From NCBI GenBank assembly GCA_937937835.1, contig CALDBJ010000097.1:1-10663 (forward strand): a DNA stretch of 10,663 nucleotides. The letters run 5' to 3'. A model generated the notes under the pieces. That model searched no databases and had not been told where the DNA came from. It saw nothing but the letters and a program-made list of their open reading frames with translations. The position numbers and the translations under genes are program-made. Source of the stretch: an uncultured Collinsella sp. GTDB taxonomy: Bacteria; Actinomycetota; Coriobacteriia; Coriobacteriales; Coriobacteriaceae. Positions 1 through 7,481 of this stretch are shown here, piece by piece. Numbering within the stretch: the first letter of the stretch is position 1; the number at the start of each line of letters is the position of its first letter.

Positions 1-82
1 CGCCGGGCCTCGAACCCGACAGGGTGCGAGCGTAAAGCAACCGCGAAGCGTTTGTAGCGAGCAGGCGAAGGCGCCGACAGGC
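1..82. other. GC-rich intergenic segment with hairpins
   Basis: No gene is seen here. Two perfect or near-perfect hairpins share a GACA loop. Positions 9-30 pair CTCG/CGAG and ACCC/GGGT across one A/G mismatch. Positions 69-86 form a 7-bp stem (AGGCGCC/GGCGCCT) whose 3' arm runs into the first 131-bp repeat. The opening TCGAACCCG resembles the T-arm end of a tRNA and the sequence that follows the tRNA-Lys gene later in the window, so this may be the tail of a tRNA-associated element whose tRNA lies outside the window. That last point is inference. Confidence 0.5.
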
Positions 83-401
83 GCCTGAAGCCGGTGCGGA
101 TTTGCGAAGCAAATACGCGGATGTCCCGTTGCCCGCTCCATCGAGTGCGGGAGACATGGGGACGGCCAATTCAACAAAGTCTTCCCCCGCGGCTTCGTGA
201 GGCTGAGGGGCTCGCCTGAAGCCGGTGCGTATTTGCGAAGCAAATGCGCAGACGTCCCGTTGCCCGCTCTACCGGGCGCGGGAGACATGGGGACGACTAA
301 TTCAACAAAGTCTTCCCCTTCGGCTTCGTGAAGCTGAGGGGCTCGCCTGAAGCCGGTGCGGATTTGCGAAGCAAATACGCGGACGTTCCGTTGCTCGCTC
401 C
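83..401. repeat. 131-bp structured tandem repeat, about 2.4 copies
   Basis: Units begin with GCCTGAAGCCGGTGCG at 83, 214 and 345, giving an exact 131-bp period; the third unit stops at about 401. Each full unit contains three potential hairpins. The first is ATTTGC-GAA-GCAAAT just after the unit start. The second is CCCGC/GCGGG in the middle. The third is CCCC...GGGG enclosing CGGCTTC paired with GAAGCTG or GAGGCTG (about 184-210 and 315-341). Differences between copies mostly keep pairing, for example T-A becoming T-G in the last stem. No open frame of useful length crosses the units. It ends about 50 bp before the presumed purB promoter. It looks like a family of intergenic repeats; whether it has a function is unknown. 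Confidence 0.8.
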
Positions 402-454
402 AATTCCAAAATGTTAGGTTAATGCCTGCTGCCCATACTTGCACCTGCGCACGG

Positions 455-460
455 TACAAT
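455..460 (+). promoter_or_regulatory. Putative -10 box of purB
   Basis: TACAAT preceded by GG lies 44 bases before the purB start codon. The same GGTACAAT octamer forms the -10 of the tRNA-Lys promoter in this window. No good -35 hexamer is present 17 bases upstream (432-437 reads CCCATA), so the assignment rests on the -10 only. Confidence 0.4.
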
Positions 461-504
461 GGATGGGTTACGACCAACGTGCCAATAACCAAAAAGGAGC
501 CGCT

Positions 505-1851
505 ATGATCGATCGCTATACCCGCCCGGAGATGGGACACATCTTCTCCCTCGAGAACAAGTACGCCATTTGGCAGGAGATCGAGGTTCTGGCCTGCGAG
601 GCCCAGGCGGAGCTCGGCAAGATCGGTATTTCCAAAGACGAGGCCCAGTGGATCCGCGACCATGCCAACTTTGAGAAGGCGAAGGTCGATGAGATCGAGG
701 AAGTCACGCGCCACGACGTCATTGCCTTCCTGACCAACATGAAGGAATACATCGATGCCGATGTTCCCGAGGGCGACCCCAAGCCCAGCCGCTGGGTTCA
801 CTATGGCATGACCAGCTCGGATCTGGGCGACACGGCCCTGTGCTACCAGCTCACCCAGGCCTGCGACCTGATCATCGAGGACGTCAAGAAGCTCGGCGAG
901 ATTTGCAAGCGTCGCGCCTTTGAGGAGCGCAACACGCTCTGTGCCGGCCGCACTCATGGCATCCACGCCGAGCCGATGACCTTCGGCATGAAGTTTGGCT
1001 CTTGGGCCTGGGAGCTCAAGCGCGATCTGGATCGTCTTGAGGACGCCCGCAAGAATGTTGCCTTTGGTGCCATCTCGGGCGCTGTCGGCACGTACAGCTC
1101 CATCGAGCCGTTCGTCGAGGAGTATGTCTGCGAGCACCTGGGCCTGGTTCACGACCCGCTGTCCACGCAGGTTATCAGCCGCGACCATCACGCCTATCTC
1201 GCCGGCGTTCTCGCCACCACCGCAGCCACCTGCGAGCGCATCGCTACCGAGGTCCGCAATCTGCAGAAGACTGATACGCTCGAGGCCGAGGAGCCGTTCC
1301 GTAAGGGCCAAAAGGGCAGCTCAGCCATGCCGCACAAGCGCAACCCCATCACCATGGAGAAAGTCTGCGGTCTGTCGCGCGTCGTGAAGTCCAACGCCCA
1401 GGTTGCCTTCGATAACGTCGCCCTGTGGCACGAGCGTGACATTTCGCACTCCTCTGCCGAGCGCGTCGCCCAGGCCGATAGCTTCATCGCCCTCGACCAC
1501 ATGTTCCAGTGCCTCATCCGCGTTATCGACGGCCTGCAGCTGTACCCTGCCCGCATGATGGCCAACCTCAATAAGACCCGCGGTCTCATCTTCTCCTCCA
1601 AGGTGCTGCTCGCCCTCGTCGACACGGGCATCACCCGCGAGGACGCGTACGCCATTGTGCAGGAGAACGCCATGGCAACTTGGCACGAGGTACAGGATTG
1701 TGTCTCCGGCCCCACCTTTAAGGAGCGTCTCGAGGCCGACCCGCGCTGCACCGTCAGTCAGGAGAAGCTCGACGAGATCTTTGATCCGTGGGACTTCCTC
1801 ACCCGTATCGACACGGTCTTTGATCGTCTGGAGCAGCTGAGCTTCGAGTAG
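505..1851 (+). CDS. purB: Adenylosuccinate lyase
   Basis: PurB (448 aa) is a cytoplasmic, homotetrameric lyase of the fumarase/aspartase superfamily. It removes fumarate from SAICAR to give AICAR and from adenylosuccinate to give AMP. The N-terminus MIDRYTRPEM is typical of Bacillus/Thermotoga-type PurB. The superfamily signature SSAMPHKRNP is at residues 272-281; its second serine (S273) is the expected catalytic base on the flexible loop. TSSDLGDTA and GRTHGIHAEP (H151, H154) are substrate-binding and catalytic blocks. Length is normal for the family. The frame is open from 439 (TTG), but the ATG at 505 is chosen because AAGGAG (494-499) lies 5 bases upstream and family proteins begin there. 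It appears to be transcribed alone, with a hairpin after its stop. purC, the preceding pathway step, lies 4 kb downstream. Confidence 0.97.
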   Translation: MIDRYTRPEMGHIFSLENKYAIWQEIEVLACEAQAELGKIGISKDEAQWIRDHANFEKAKVDEIEEVTRHDVIAFLTNMKEYIDADVPEGDPKPSRWVHYGMTSSDLGDTALCYQLTQACDLIIEDVKKLGEICKRRAFEERNTLCAGRTHGIHAEPMTFGMKFGSWAWELKRDLDRLEDARKNVAFGAISGAVGTYSSIEPFVEEYVCEHLGLVHDPLSTQVISRDHHAYLAGVLATTAATCERIATEVRNLQKTDTLEAEEPFRKGQKGSSAMPHKRNPITMEKVCGLSRVVKSNAQVAFDNVALWHERDISHSSAERVAQADSFIALDHMFQCLIRVIDGLQLYPARMMANLNKTRGLIFSSKVLLALVDTGITREDAYAIVQENAMATWHEVQDCVSGPTFKERLEADPRCTVSQEKLDEIFDPWDFLTRIDTVFDRLEQLSFE

Positions 1852-1877
1852 GTTCGGGCATAACGTTAGCTTTTTAG

Positions 1878-1915
1878 GGCGCTTTGCTGGTAATGTGTGT
1901 TGCCGGCAAAGCGCC
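1878..1915 (+). terminator. Hairpin after purB, weak terminator
   Basis: GGCGCTTTGC (1878-1887) pairs perfectly with GCAAAGCGCC (1906-1915), and an inner GG/CC extends the stem. The loop is about 12 bases. No clean T-run follows on the + strand (TCGTTGCATTT), so intrinsic termination may be partial. Its position 26 bases after the purB stop suits a terminator or mRNA 3' stabiliser. Confidence 0.55.
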
Positions 1916-1918
1916 TCG

Positions 1919-1945
1919 TTGCATTTAGGGAAAGACGGGGATAAT
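1919..1945 (+). promoter_or_regulatory. Putative promoter of TSCPD-lipoprotein unit
   Basis: TTGCAT (1919-1924) and GATAAT (1940-1945) are separated by 15 bases; an alternative -10, TAATAG, would give 17. The site lies between the hairpin after purB and the next ribosome site (AGAGGGGA, about 1968-1975), where a promoter for the downstream pair would be expected. Confidence 0.4.
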
Positions 1946-1979
1946 AGTCGTCTCGAATAACATTCTGAGAGGGGATCGC

Positions 1980-2243
1980 ATGATTTCGTTTGATTACAAG
2001 CCTCAGGGCGTGTGTGCTCGCAATATTCACCTTGATCTTTCCGATGACGGCAACAAGGTGATGGGCGTTGAGTTTACCGGCGGCTGCGACGGCAATCTCA
2101 AGGCTATCTCCAAGCTGGTCGAGGGCGCTCCTGCCGATCGCGTAATCGAGGTTCTCGCCGGTAATACCTGCGGTATGAAAAAGACCTCCTGCGCCGACCA
2201 GCTTACACGCGCTATCGAGGCCGCTCGCACCGAGATCGCCTAA
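1980..2243 (+). CDS. Four-cysteine TSCPD-domain protein (TIGR03905-like)
   Basis: A small 87-aa protein of the TSCPD type. It matches in length and pattern the uncharacterised family TIGR03905, known for four conserved cysteines. Here these are C12 (GVCARNI), C36 (TGGCDGNL), C64 (NTCGMK) and C71 (TSCADQL), an arrangement suited to binding zinc or an iron-sulfur cluster. The related TSCPD domain occurs at the C-terminus of B12-dependent ribonucleotide reductases (NrdJ), but this protein is free-standing. There is no signal peptide or membrane segment, so it should be cytoplasmic. The start ATG has AGAGGGGA about 5 bases upstream. Its stop codon overlaps the start of the next gene (TAATG), indicating co-translation with the Tat lipoprotein. 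The family assignment is from memory of the pattern; the function is unknown. Confidence 0.85.
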   Translation: MISFDYKPQGVCARNIHLDLSDDGNKVMGVEFTGGCDGNLKAISKLVEGAPADRVIEVLAGNTCGMKKTSCADQLTRAIEAARTEIA

Positions 2244-3454
2244 TGGGTATCGCCGATCACATCAAGAACGGAATATCGCGTCGCGGCTTTGTACTCGGTG
2301 GGGCTGCCGCGGGCGCTGCCACGGTGCTTGCCGGATGCTCGAAAAAAACGGGCACCAGCGATGATGCCGCCGGCGAGCCGCAGGTTATCAAGGACGATTC
2401 CAAGATCATCTCGATTACGGATGAGTACGAGGCAGTCGACATCGATCTTGAGCCGGCGGCGTCGTGGACGCTGCCTCTGGGTACGCTGCTGTACTACTGC
2501 GATGGCGACTACGCTGCCGCGATGATGGCGCCTGCTTCTGCCCTGCATGCCAATACGCTTGGTGTGCTCAATCTGGGCGATGGCTCGCTTACCACACTTA
2601 TTGAGGATCCCGTTGAGGGAACCGGTTATGCGTTTTACGACGTTCGCGCGGGTGATGGCGTGTTCGCGTGGGTCGAGATGAACTTTGCCAATGCGTCTTG
2701 GAAACTCTATGCGCAAAACCTTGCAGGCTCCTCCCTTACCGGCAACGCTGTCGAGCTCGACCGCGGTGGCGAGAACTACGATCCGCCGCTCTTCACAGCG
2801 TATGGGTCGTCGGTCATCTGGTATAAGATGCCTTCGTCCGGCGGCACCAAGACGAGTAACGATTCGTACTGCTACCGTCAGTCGCCCAGCGAGTCCAAGC
2901 CTGAGACTATTTGGAAGTCGACGGGCCGTTTCGCATCCGCCCCGCGTGTGAGCGACGGCATCCTGACCATCTCGCCCCGCGTGCACAATGATGAGGGCGT
3001 CTATTACGGTATGACGGCGATCGACCTGACTGACGGCAACAACACGAAGCGAGCTCAGCTGGTGCTTCCTTCGTCGGTTTCGCCCTTCGAGGCCGTGTAT
3101 ATGGGAGACACCTTCGTGTTCTCCATTGAGGCGACGTATAGCGGTGTGGGTAGCCTGGGCAATATGGGCACCTATATCGGTAACGAGGGCGGGCCGTACC
3201 TCTTCCTTTCGCGTGAGCCGCTCGCGTGCGCCGCGGGAAGGAAAAACAAATACCTGGTTAAAGTTCAGGCGTCGCATTTTTTGATTGACACTTCGGCTAA
3301 GACCTACGGCTCGCTTCTGTCGCCCGACCGAGCCTTGGAGTATGGCGATTATCCTGCTACGGCGGGTAAATCGAACTCGTTCTTAACGTACGCAACGGTG
3401 CGTAACAGTCAGGGGATTCCCGAGACGGTTACCGCTCGCTTGTTCTCTCTTTAG
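2243..3454 (+). CDS. Tat-exported lipoprotein of unknown function
   Basis: A 403-aa protein with a twin-arginine signal: SRRGFV at residues 12-17, an Ala/Gly-rich hydrophobic stretch (18-30) and a lipobox LAGC with lipidation site C32. It is therefore predicted to fold in the cytoplasm, be exported by Tat and be anchored to the outer face of the membrane. The mature part is rich in short beta-strand-like segments with repeated Asp/Gly turns (for example LGVLNLGDGSLTTLIEDP and SDGILTISPRVHND). This suggests a beta-propeller or other all-beta sensor or binding domain, but I do not recognise a family. The start ATG shares its A with the TAA of the TSCPD gene, so translation is coupled. Tat export is normally used for proteins that bind a cofactor or fold before export; whether the four-Cys partner supplies anything is speculation. 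A two-component system follows after about 150 bp. Confidence 0.85.
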   Translation: MGIADHIKNGISRRGFVLGGAAAGAATVLAGCSKKTGTSDDAAGEPQVIKDDSKIISITDEYEAVDIDLEPAASWTLPLGTLLYYCDGDYAAAMMAPASALHANTLGVLNLGDGSLTTLIEDPVEGTGYAFYDVRAGDGVFAWVEMNFANASWKLYAQNLAGSSLTGNAVELDRGGENYDPPLFTAYGSSVIWYKMPSSGGTKTSNDSYCYRQSPSESKPETIWKSTGRFASAPRVSDGILTISPRVHNDEGVYYGMTAIDLTDGNNTKRAQLVLPSSVSPFEAVYMGDTFVFSIEATYSGVGSLGNMGTYIGNEGGPYLFLSREPLACAAGRKNKYLVKVQASHFLIDTSAKTYGSLLSPDRALEYGDYPATAGKSNSFLTYATVRNSQGIPETVTARLFSL

Positions 3455-3513
3455 TCTCCGAGGGGTTAAAAAGGCGTCGACAGGGGAATAAGCGCGTTGT
3501 GACTATGAGTACC

Positions 3514-3552
3514 GCCCGCCGAGCTATCGCACCCATGCGATACCCGGTGGGC
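3514..3552 (+). promoter_or_regulatory. Large two-part hairpin before the response regulator
   Basis: GCCCGCCG (3514-3521) pairs with CGGTGGGC (3545-3552) through one G-T wobble. Inside it TATCGC (3525-3530) pairs perfectly with GCGATA (3537-3542) around an ACCCAT loop. No T-run follows, so it is a poor intrinsic terminator. It ends 10 bases before the TAAAAT box of the regulator gene and covers the place of a -35 box. It could be a protein-binding operator (perhaps autoregulation), an inefficient terminator of the lipoprotein gene, or both. Confidence 0.45.
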
Positions 3553-3562
3553 TCAGGTGCGT

Positions 3563-3568
3563 TAAAAT
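3563..3568 (+). promoter_or_regulatory. Putative -10 box of the two-component operon
   Basis: TAAAAT lies 39 bases before the regulator start codon. The -35 region (about 3540-3545) falls in the 3' arm of the hairpin and has no TTGACA-like hexamer, which fits an activator-dependent or otherwise regulated promoter. The evidence is limited to this box. Confidence 0.3.
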
Positions 3569-3607
3569 GAGCTTGTTCTTAGCTAATTGAGACAGGGGGG
3601 CCGTGTT

Positions 3608-4330
3608 ATGGCTTCAGATGCAAAAAAGATTCTGCTGGTCGAGGATGAGAAGGCAATCCGTGACGCTGTCGCTGCCTATCTCGAGCGCGAGGGCTATTGG
3701 GTTGTGGGCGTGGGCGACGGCCAGTCCGCTATCGAGGAGTTCGAGAAGCATCAGTTCGACCTGGTCGTGCTCGACCTCATGCTCCCTAAGATTCCCGGCG
3801 AGCGCGTTTGCCGCACCATTCGCGACACCTCGGATGTCCCCATCATTATGCTGACGGCCAAGGGCGAGATCGAGGACCGTATTATCGGTCTCGAGCTCGG
3901 TGCCGACGACTACCTGATCAAGCCGTTCTCGCCGCGCGAGCTTGTCGCGCGCGTGCGCGCCTTGTTCCGCCGTGCCCACCAGGCCGATGAGCCGGCCGTC
4001 GAGGTGCTCGACTTTGGCGATCTGGTCATTGACATCTCGGGCCACAAGATTTTGGTCGAGGGCAAGGAAGTCGACCTGACGGCTTCCGAGTTCAAGCTGC
4101 TCACCACGCTTGCCCGTCACCCCGGCCGCGTCTACAACCGCATGGAGCTGGTCGAGAAGGTGCTCGGCTACGACTTTGAGGGTTACGAGCGCACTATCGA
4201 CAGCCACGTGAAGAACCTTCGCGCCAAGCTGGGCGACGACCCCAAGAAGCCCAAGTGGCTCTACACCGTCCACGGTGTCGGCTACCGCTTCGAGGCTCCG
4301 ACCAAGACCGATAAGTCGGACGAGAAATAA
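3608..4330 (+). CDS. OmpR/PhoB-family response regulator
   Basis: A 240-aa DNA-binding response regulator. The receiver domain (about 6-120) has the acidic pair E12/D13, the phospho-acceptor D56 in VVLDLMLP, the conserved T83 (IIMLTAK) and K105 (YLIKPF). The winged-helix output domain (about 138-235) shows the usual EFKLL, RTIDSHVKNLRAKLGDD and YTVHGVGYRF blocks. Length and all key residues are normal, so it should be functional. The frame opens at a TTG at 3587, but the ATG at 3608 is preferred because AGGGGGG (3594-3600) sits 7 bases upstream. The sensor kinase gene begins 12 bases after the stop, so the two form an operon. The target genes cannot be read from the sequence; the adjacent lipoprotein pair is a reasonable candidate. 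Confidence 0.95.
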   Translation: MASDAKKILLVEDEKAIRDAVAAYLEREGYWVVGVGDGQSAIEEFEKHQFDLVVLDLMLPKIPGERVCRTIRDTSDVPIIMLTAKGEIEDRIIGLELGADDYLIKPFSPRELVARVRALFRRAHQADEPAVEVLDFGDLVIDISGHKILVEGKEVDLTASEFKLLTTLARHPGRVYNRMELVEKVLGYDFEGYERTIDSHVKNLRAKLGDDPKKPKWLYTVHGVGYRFEAPTKTDKSDEK

Positions 4331-4342
4331 AGGAAATCACAT

Positions 4343-5908
4343 ATGACACCTGCGCGCTTTGAAATCGGGCAAAAGCATAAGCAGGAGAACGAGGCGGGTT
4401 CCAAGGCTAGTTGGAACACGCCTCGTTCCGATTCACGGCCAACGATGAGCTATCCCTCGCGCATGGCCCTGGCTTTTGCCCTGACATCGCTCATGACGGT
4501 ATTGGTGCTGGTGGGCGTAGTCTCCGTTGTATGGGGCACGGTTTTTACGGATTACACGCGCTCCAATATTGTCGAAATCGCCAATTCCGCTGCCGAAAAG
4601 TTGGCAACGTCATATGAGGAAAACGGTTCTTGGACTGCGGGGGAGCTGCGTACGGTCGCGACATCGAGTTTGGTGTCCGACGATCTTGGTATGCAGGTCG
4701 TCAATAAAAAGGGCGTCATCGTCTACGACGACTCGTGGCCCTCGGCAAGCGCTACTGCCGATGTACGCGAAAATCAGGCGACGACCGACGATGCGAGCGG
4801 AAAGAGGGCATCGCACAGCCCAGTCTCGTCTGCTCCCACCGATTCCAATAGTGTTGCCAACGTTGAGATCGTGACGTCCTCCGGCGAGCACGTGGGTCAG
4901 GTCAAATTGTGGGCGGTTGGCTCCGATGCCCTGCTCACCAGGGCAGACTCGGCATTCAGAGAGAAGACCTTTAACGCCATGGCCCTTGCCGCGGTTGTGG
5001 CCGTCTGCATCTCGGTCGTTATCGGAGCGCTCATGTCGCGCATGCTCACCAAGCCGATTCATCGTATTACCAGCACCGCCAAGCAGATTCGCGATGGAGA
5101 CCTGTCCGCTCGTACGGGCTTGCGCGGCGATGATGAGATCGATCAGCTGGGAGAGACCTTCGACGAGATGGCCACCTCACTCGAAAAGGATATGAAGCAC
5201 GAGAAGCGCCTGACCTCTGATGTTGCCCACGAGCTGCGCACGCCGCTCATGGCCATGCTTGCAACGGTCGAGGCCATGCAAGACGGTGTGTATCCCACCG
5301 ATGACGAACACCTGGAAACGGTCGCATCCGAGACGCGTCGTCTGGCCCGTCTGGTGCAGCAGATGCTCGACCTGTCGCGCATGGAAAACAGTACCGCGCC
5401 ACTCAACCTGGAGCCGGTGGATATGGTGCCGTTTGTGCGCTCGATTGTGAATGGCCAGGAGCGCTTGTTTGCCGACCGTGACCTGCGTTTGCGCTTTGCA
5501 GATGAGACGCAGGGCCACGATGACGTTGTCGAGGCAGATCCCGACATGATCACGCAATGCGTCATCAACCTCATGAGTAATGCCATGCGCTATACCCCCG
5601 AGGGCGGATGGGTCGTGGTGTCGGTGCTCAGTGACCGTAAACACGTCGATATTGCGGTCTCGGACACGGGCATTGGAATCGCCAAGGAAGACCTGTCGTG
5701 CATCTTCGGTCGTTTTTGGCGTGCCGACGCCAGTCGCGCCCGCGAGGCGGGTGGCCTGGGCGTGGGCCTCGCCGTGACCAAGCAGATTGTCGAACGTCAT
5801 CACGGCTACATATCCGTGGAGTCGGAGCTTGGAAAGGGTACGACTTTTACGATTCATCTGCCTCGCGAGCACACGGCGGACGCGGCATCTACTACAATGG
5901 AGCACTAG
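4343..5908 (+). CDS. HAMP-HisKA sensor histidine kinase
   Basis: A 521-aa membrane sensor kinase, partner of the preceding regulator. A hydrophilic N-terminal tail (1-38) leads to TM1 (about 41-67), an extracytoplasmic domain of about 140 aa and TM2 (about 211-233), then HAMP (about 233-285). The HisKA H-box SDVAHELRTP holds the phospho-acceptor H296. The ATPase domain shows the N-box with N409/N413 (INLMSNAMRYTP), G1 DTGIGI (441-446), the F-box IFGRFWR and G2 GGLGVGLA (470-477). The combination HELRTPLMAM and EAMQDGVYP recalls BaeS-type kinases. The sensor domain contains a Ser/Ala/Thr/Asp-rich probably disordered insertion (about 135-170) inside what may be a PAS/Cache-like fold (GMQVVNKKGVIVYDD). 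The start ATG has AAGGAA about 7 bases upstream. The signal sensed is unknown. Confidence 0.95.
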   Translation: MTPARFEIGQKHKQENEAGSKASWNTPRSDSRPTMSYPSRMALAFALTSLMTVLVLVGVVSVVWGTVFTDYTRSNIVEIANSAAEKLATSYEENGSWTAGELRTVATSSLVSDDLGMQVVNKKGVIVYDDSWPSASATADVRENQATTDDASGKRASHSPVSSAPTDSNSVANVEIVTSSGEHVGQVKLWAVGSDALLTRADSAFREKTFNAMALAAVVAVCISVVIGALMSRMLTKPIHRITSTAKQIRDGDLSARTGLRGDDEIDQLGETFDEMATSLEKDMKHEKRLTSDVAHELRTPLMAMLATVEAMQDGVYPTDDEHLETVASETRRLARLVQQMLDLSRMENSTAPLNLEPVDMVPFVRSIVNGQERLFADRDLRLRFADETQGHDDVVEADPDMITQCVINLMSNAMRYTPEGGWVVVSVLSDRKHVDIAVSDTGIGIAKEDLSCIFGRFWRADASRAREAGGLGVGLAVTKQIVERHHGYISVESELGKGTTFTIHLPREHTADAASTTMEH

Positions 5909-5967
5909 CTTTTCGCTATTCGGTGAAGGAGGGGTTTCGTCCCTGCCGCTCCGAGTTTGCGAAAACG

Positions 5968-5985
5968 TGCGGGAAAGAACCCGCA
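5968..5985 (+). promoter_or_regulatory. Inverted repeat upstream of purC
   Basis: TGCGGG (5968-5973) and CCCGCA (5980-5985) form a perfect 6-bp stem around AAAGAA in the 109-bp gap between the kinase and purC. A possible -10, TATTTT, lies at 5995-6000. The repeat could be an operator for purC or a weak terminator of the kinase operon; it lacks a T-run. No purine riboswitch aptamer was recognised in the gap. Confidence 0.3.
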
Positions 5986-6017
5986 TTACTGTCGTATTTT
6001 GGTAAGGAGTGACTCAC

Positions 6018-6905
6018 GTGACTACGATGGAGCGTCGTCCGGATTCCCGTGGCAAGGTTCGTGATATCTACGATGCCGGTGAAAACCTGCTGATGGTCGC
6101 CACCGACCGCATTTCTGCGTTCGACTTCATTCTTCCCGACGAGATTCCGTTTAAGGGAGAGGTGCTCAACCGCATCTCGGCATTCTGGTTCGATAAGTTT
6201 GCCGACATCGTTCCCAACCATCTCGTCTCCATCGATCCGGCGGATTTCCCCGAGGAGTTTGCCGAGTATCGTGACTACCTCGCCGGCCGCGCCATGCTGG
6301 TCAAGAAAGCCCAGACGATTCCTATCGAGTGCATCGTCCGCGGTTATCTGACCGGTTCGGGCAAGAAGACCTATGACGAGAACGGCACCGTATGCGGCAT
6401 CCAGCTGCCCGAGGGTCTGACCGAGGCCTCCAAGCTTCCCGAGCCGCTGTTCACGCCGTCCACGAAGGCCGAGATCGGCGATCACGACGAGAACATTTCG
6501 TTCGAGCGTTGCTGCGAGATCGTGGGTGAGGACGTCGCCGCGCAGATTCGCGACCTGTCCCTCAAGATCTACAAGGCCGCTGCCGAGTACGCCGCGACCC
6601 GTGGCATCATCATCGCCGACACCAAGTTCGAGTTTGGTGTTATTGATGGCAAGGTCACGCTGATCGACGAGTGCCTCACGCCCGACTCCAGCCGTTTCTG
6701 GCCTGCTGCCAGCTACGAGGAGGGCAAGATCCAGCCTAGCTACGACAAGCAATTCGTCCGCAATTGGCTCAAGGCCAACTGGGATATGACGGGGGAGACC
6801 CCGCACCTGCCCGCCGAGGTCATCGATGGCACGTCCGAGCGCTATCGCGAGGCCTTCCAGATCATCACGGGCTCCCAGTTCACAAGCATGAAGGAGAACG
6901 CATAA
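6018..6905 (+). CDS. purC: Phosphoribosylaminoimidazole-succinocarboxamide synthase
   Basis: PurC (SAICAR synthetase, 295 aa) is a cytoplasmic enzyme that joins CAIR and aspartate with ATP to make SAICAR, the substrate of PurB. Both family signatures are present: IPIECIVRGYLTGS and IIADTKFEFG, plus the nucleotide-binding SRGKVRDIYD near the N-terminus and the GEVLNRIS block. At about 295 aa it is the longer, yeast-ADE1-like form rather than the roughly 237-aa E. coli form. The GTG at 6018 is chosen because AAGGAG (6004-6009) is 8 bases upstream; the earlier in-frame GTG at 6009 lies inside that ribosome site. An ATG three codons in (6027) is also possible. The next gene begins at the base after its stop codon. 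Confidence 0.97.
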   Translation: MTTMERRPDSRGKVRDIYDAGENLLMVATDRISAFDFILPDEIPFKGEVLNRISAFWFDKFADIVPNHLVSIDPADFPEEFAEYRDYLAGRAMLVKKAQTIPIECIVRGYLTGSGKKTYDENGTVCGIQLPEGLTEASKLPEPLFTPSTKAEIGDHDENISFERCCEIVGEDVAAQIRDLSLKIYKAAAEYAATRGIIIADTKFEFGVIDGKVTLIDECLTPDSSRFWPAASYEEGKIQPSYDKQFVRNWLKANWDMTGETPHLPAEVIDGTSERYREAFQIITGSQFTSMKENA

Positions 6906-7481
6906 GTGAGTACCCGTAGCGCCACGAACAAGCGCACGCAATCCCACGAAGTTACCGGGGTTGCGCGCAAGTCTGCCGCATCTGCTAAGCCCGCCCGCCA
7001 AGCAGCGAGCTCCGTTCGCGTCGTGCCGGCTTCGTCTAAGGCACGCCGCAAAGAGCTCGAGAAGGGCGAGAACCTCGAGGGCCTCTCTAAAGAGGAGAAG
7101 CGCGCCCGCAAGGCTAAGCAGCGCGCCAAGGAGGACCGCATCTATACGGTGTCGAATATCCTCCTCAAGCAGGACGAGGACTACACCAAGCGCCGTCGCA
7201 TCTGGTGGATTGTGCTCGCCATTGGCATGGTGCTCGTCGTGGCAATTTGGGCCTCGCTGTACTTCGCTCCCGCTGGCATGGTGTCCAGCCCTGTCCAGAT
7301 GGTCGGCATTGTTTTGTCCTACGTCATCATTTTGGGCGACTTTATCTATGACTTCGCTCGTATTCGTCCCTTGCGCAACATGTACCGCGCGCAGGCCGAG
7401 GGCATGTCCGAGAACAAGCTCAACGCTCTTATTGAGCGCGCGGCTGCCGAGGAGGACAAGAAGGACTCCAAGAAGAAGTAG
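6906..7481 (+). CDS. Small two-TM membrane protein, unknown function
   Basis: A 191-aa protein with a basic, Ala/Ser/Lys-rich N-terminal half (1-98) including a highly charged helical stretch (about 45-78, rich in KEEKRARKAKQRAK-like sequence). Two membrane helices follow (about 99-120 and 129-150), then a basic loop (ARIRPLRNMYRAQAEG) and a Glu/Lys tail ending KKDSKKK. The design, a long charged tail before a two-helix hairpin, resembles actinobacterial DUF3043-like proteins, but I cannot confirm membership. The GTG start immediately follows the purC stop, and its ribosome site AAGGAG (6891-6896) lies within purC, so the two are translationally linked. A strong terminator follows. No link to purine synthesis is evident from the protein itself. 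Confidence 0.8.
   Translation: MSTRSATNKRTQSHEVTGVARKSAASAKPARQAASSVRVVPASSKARRKELEKGENLEGLSKEEKRARKAKQRAKEDRIYTVSNILLKQDEDYTKRRRIWWIVLAIGMVLVVAIWASLYFAPAGMVSSPVQMVGIVLSYVIILGDFIYDFARIRPLRNMYRAQAEGMSENKLNALIERAAAEEDKKDSKKK

Noticed and set aside
83..401. CRISPR array
   Set aside because: The period is exact and the whole 131-bp unit is conserved, with no unique spacers between short repeats.
2240..3277. Long antisense frame opposite the Tat lipoprotein
   Set aside because: It is a shadow of the GC-rich codon pattern; the + frame has a Tat signal, lipobox and coupled start.
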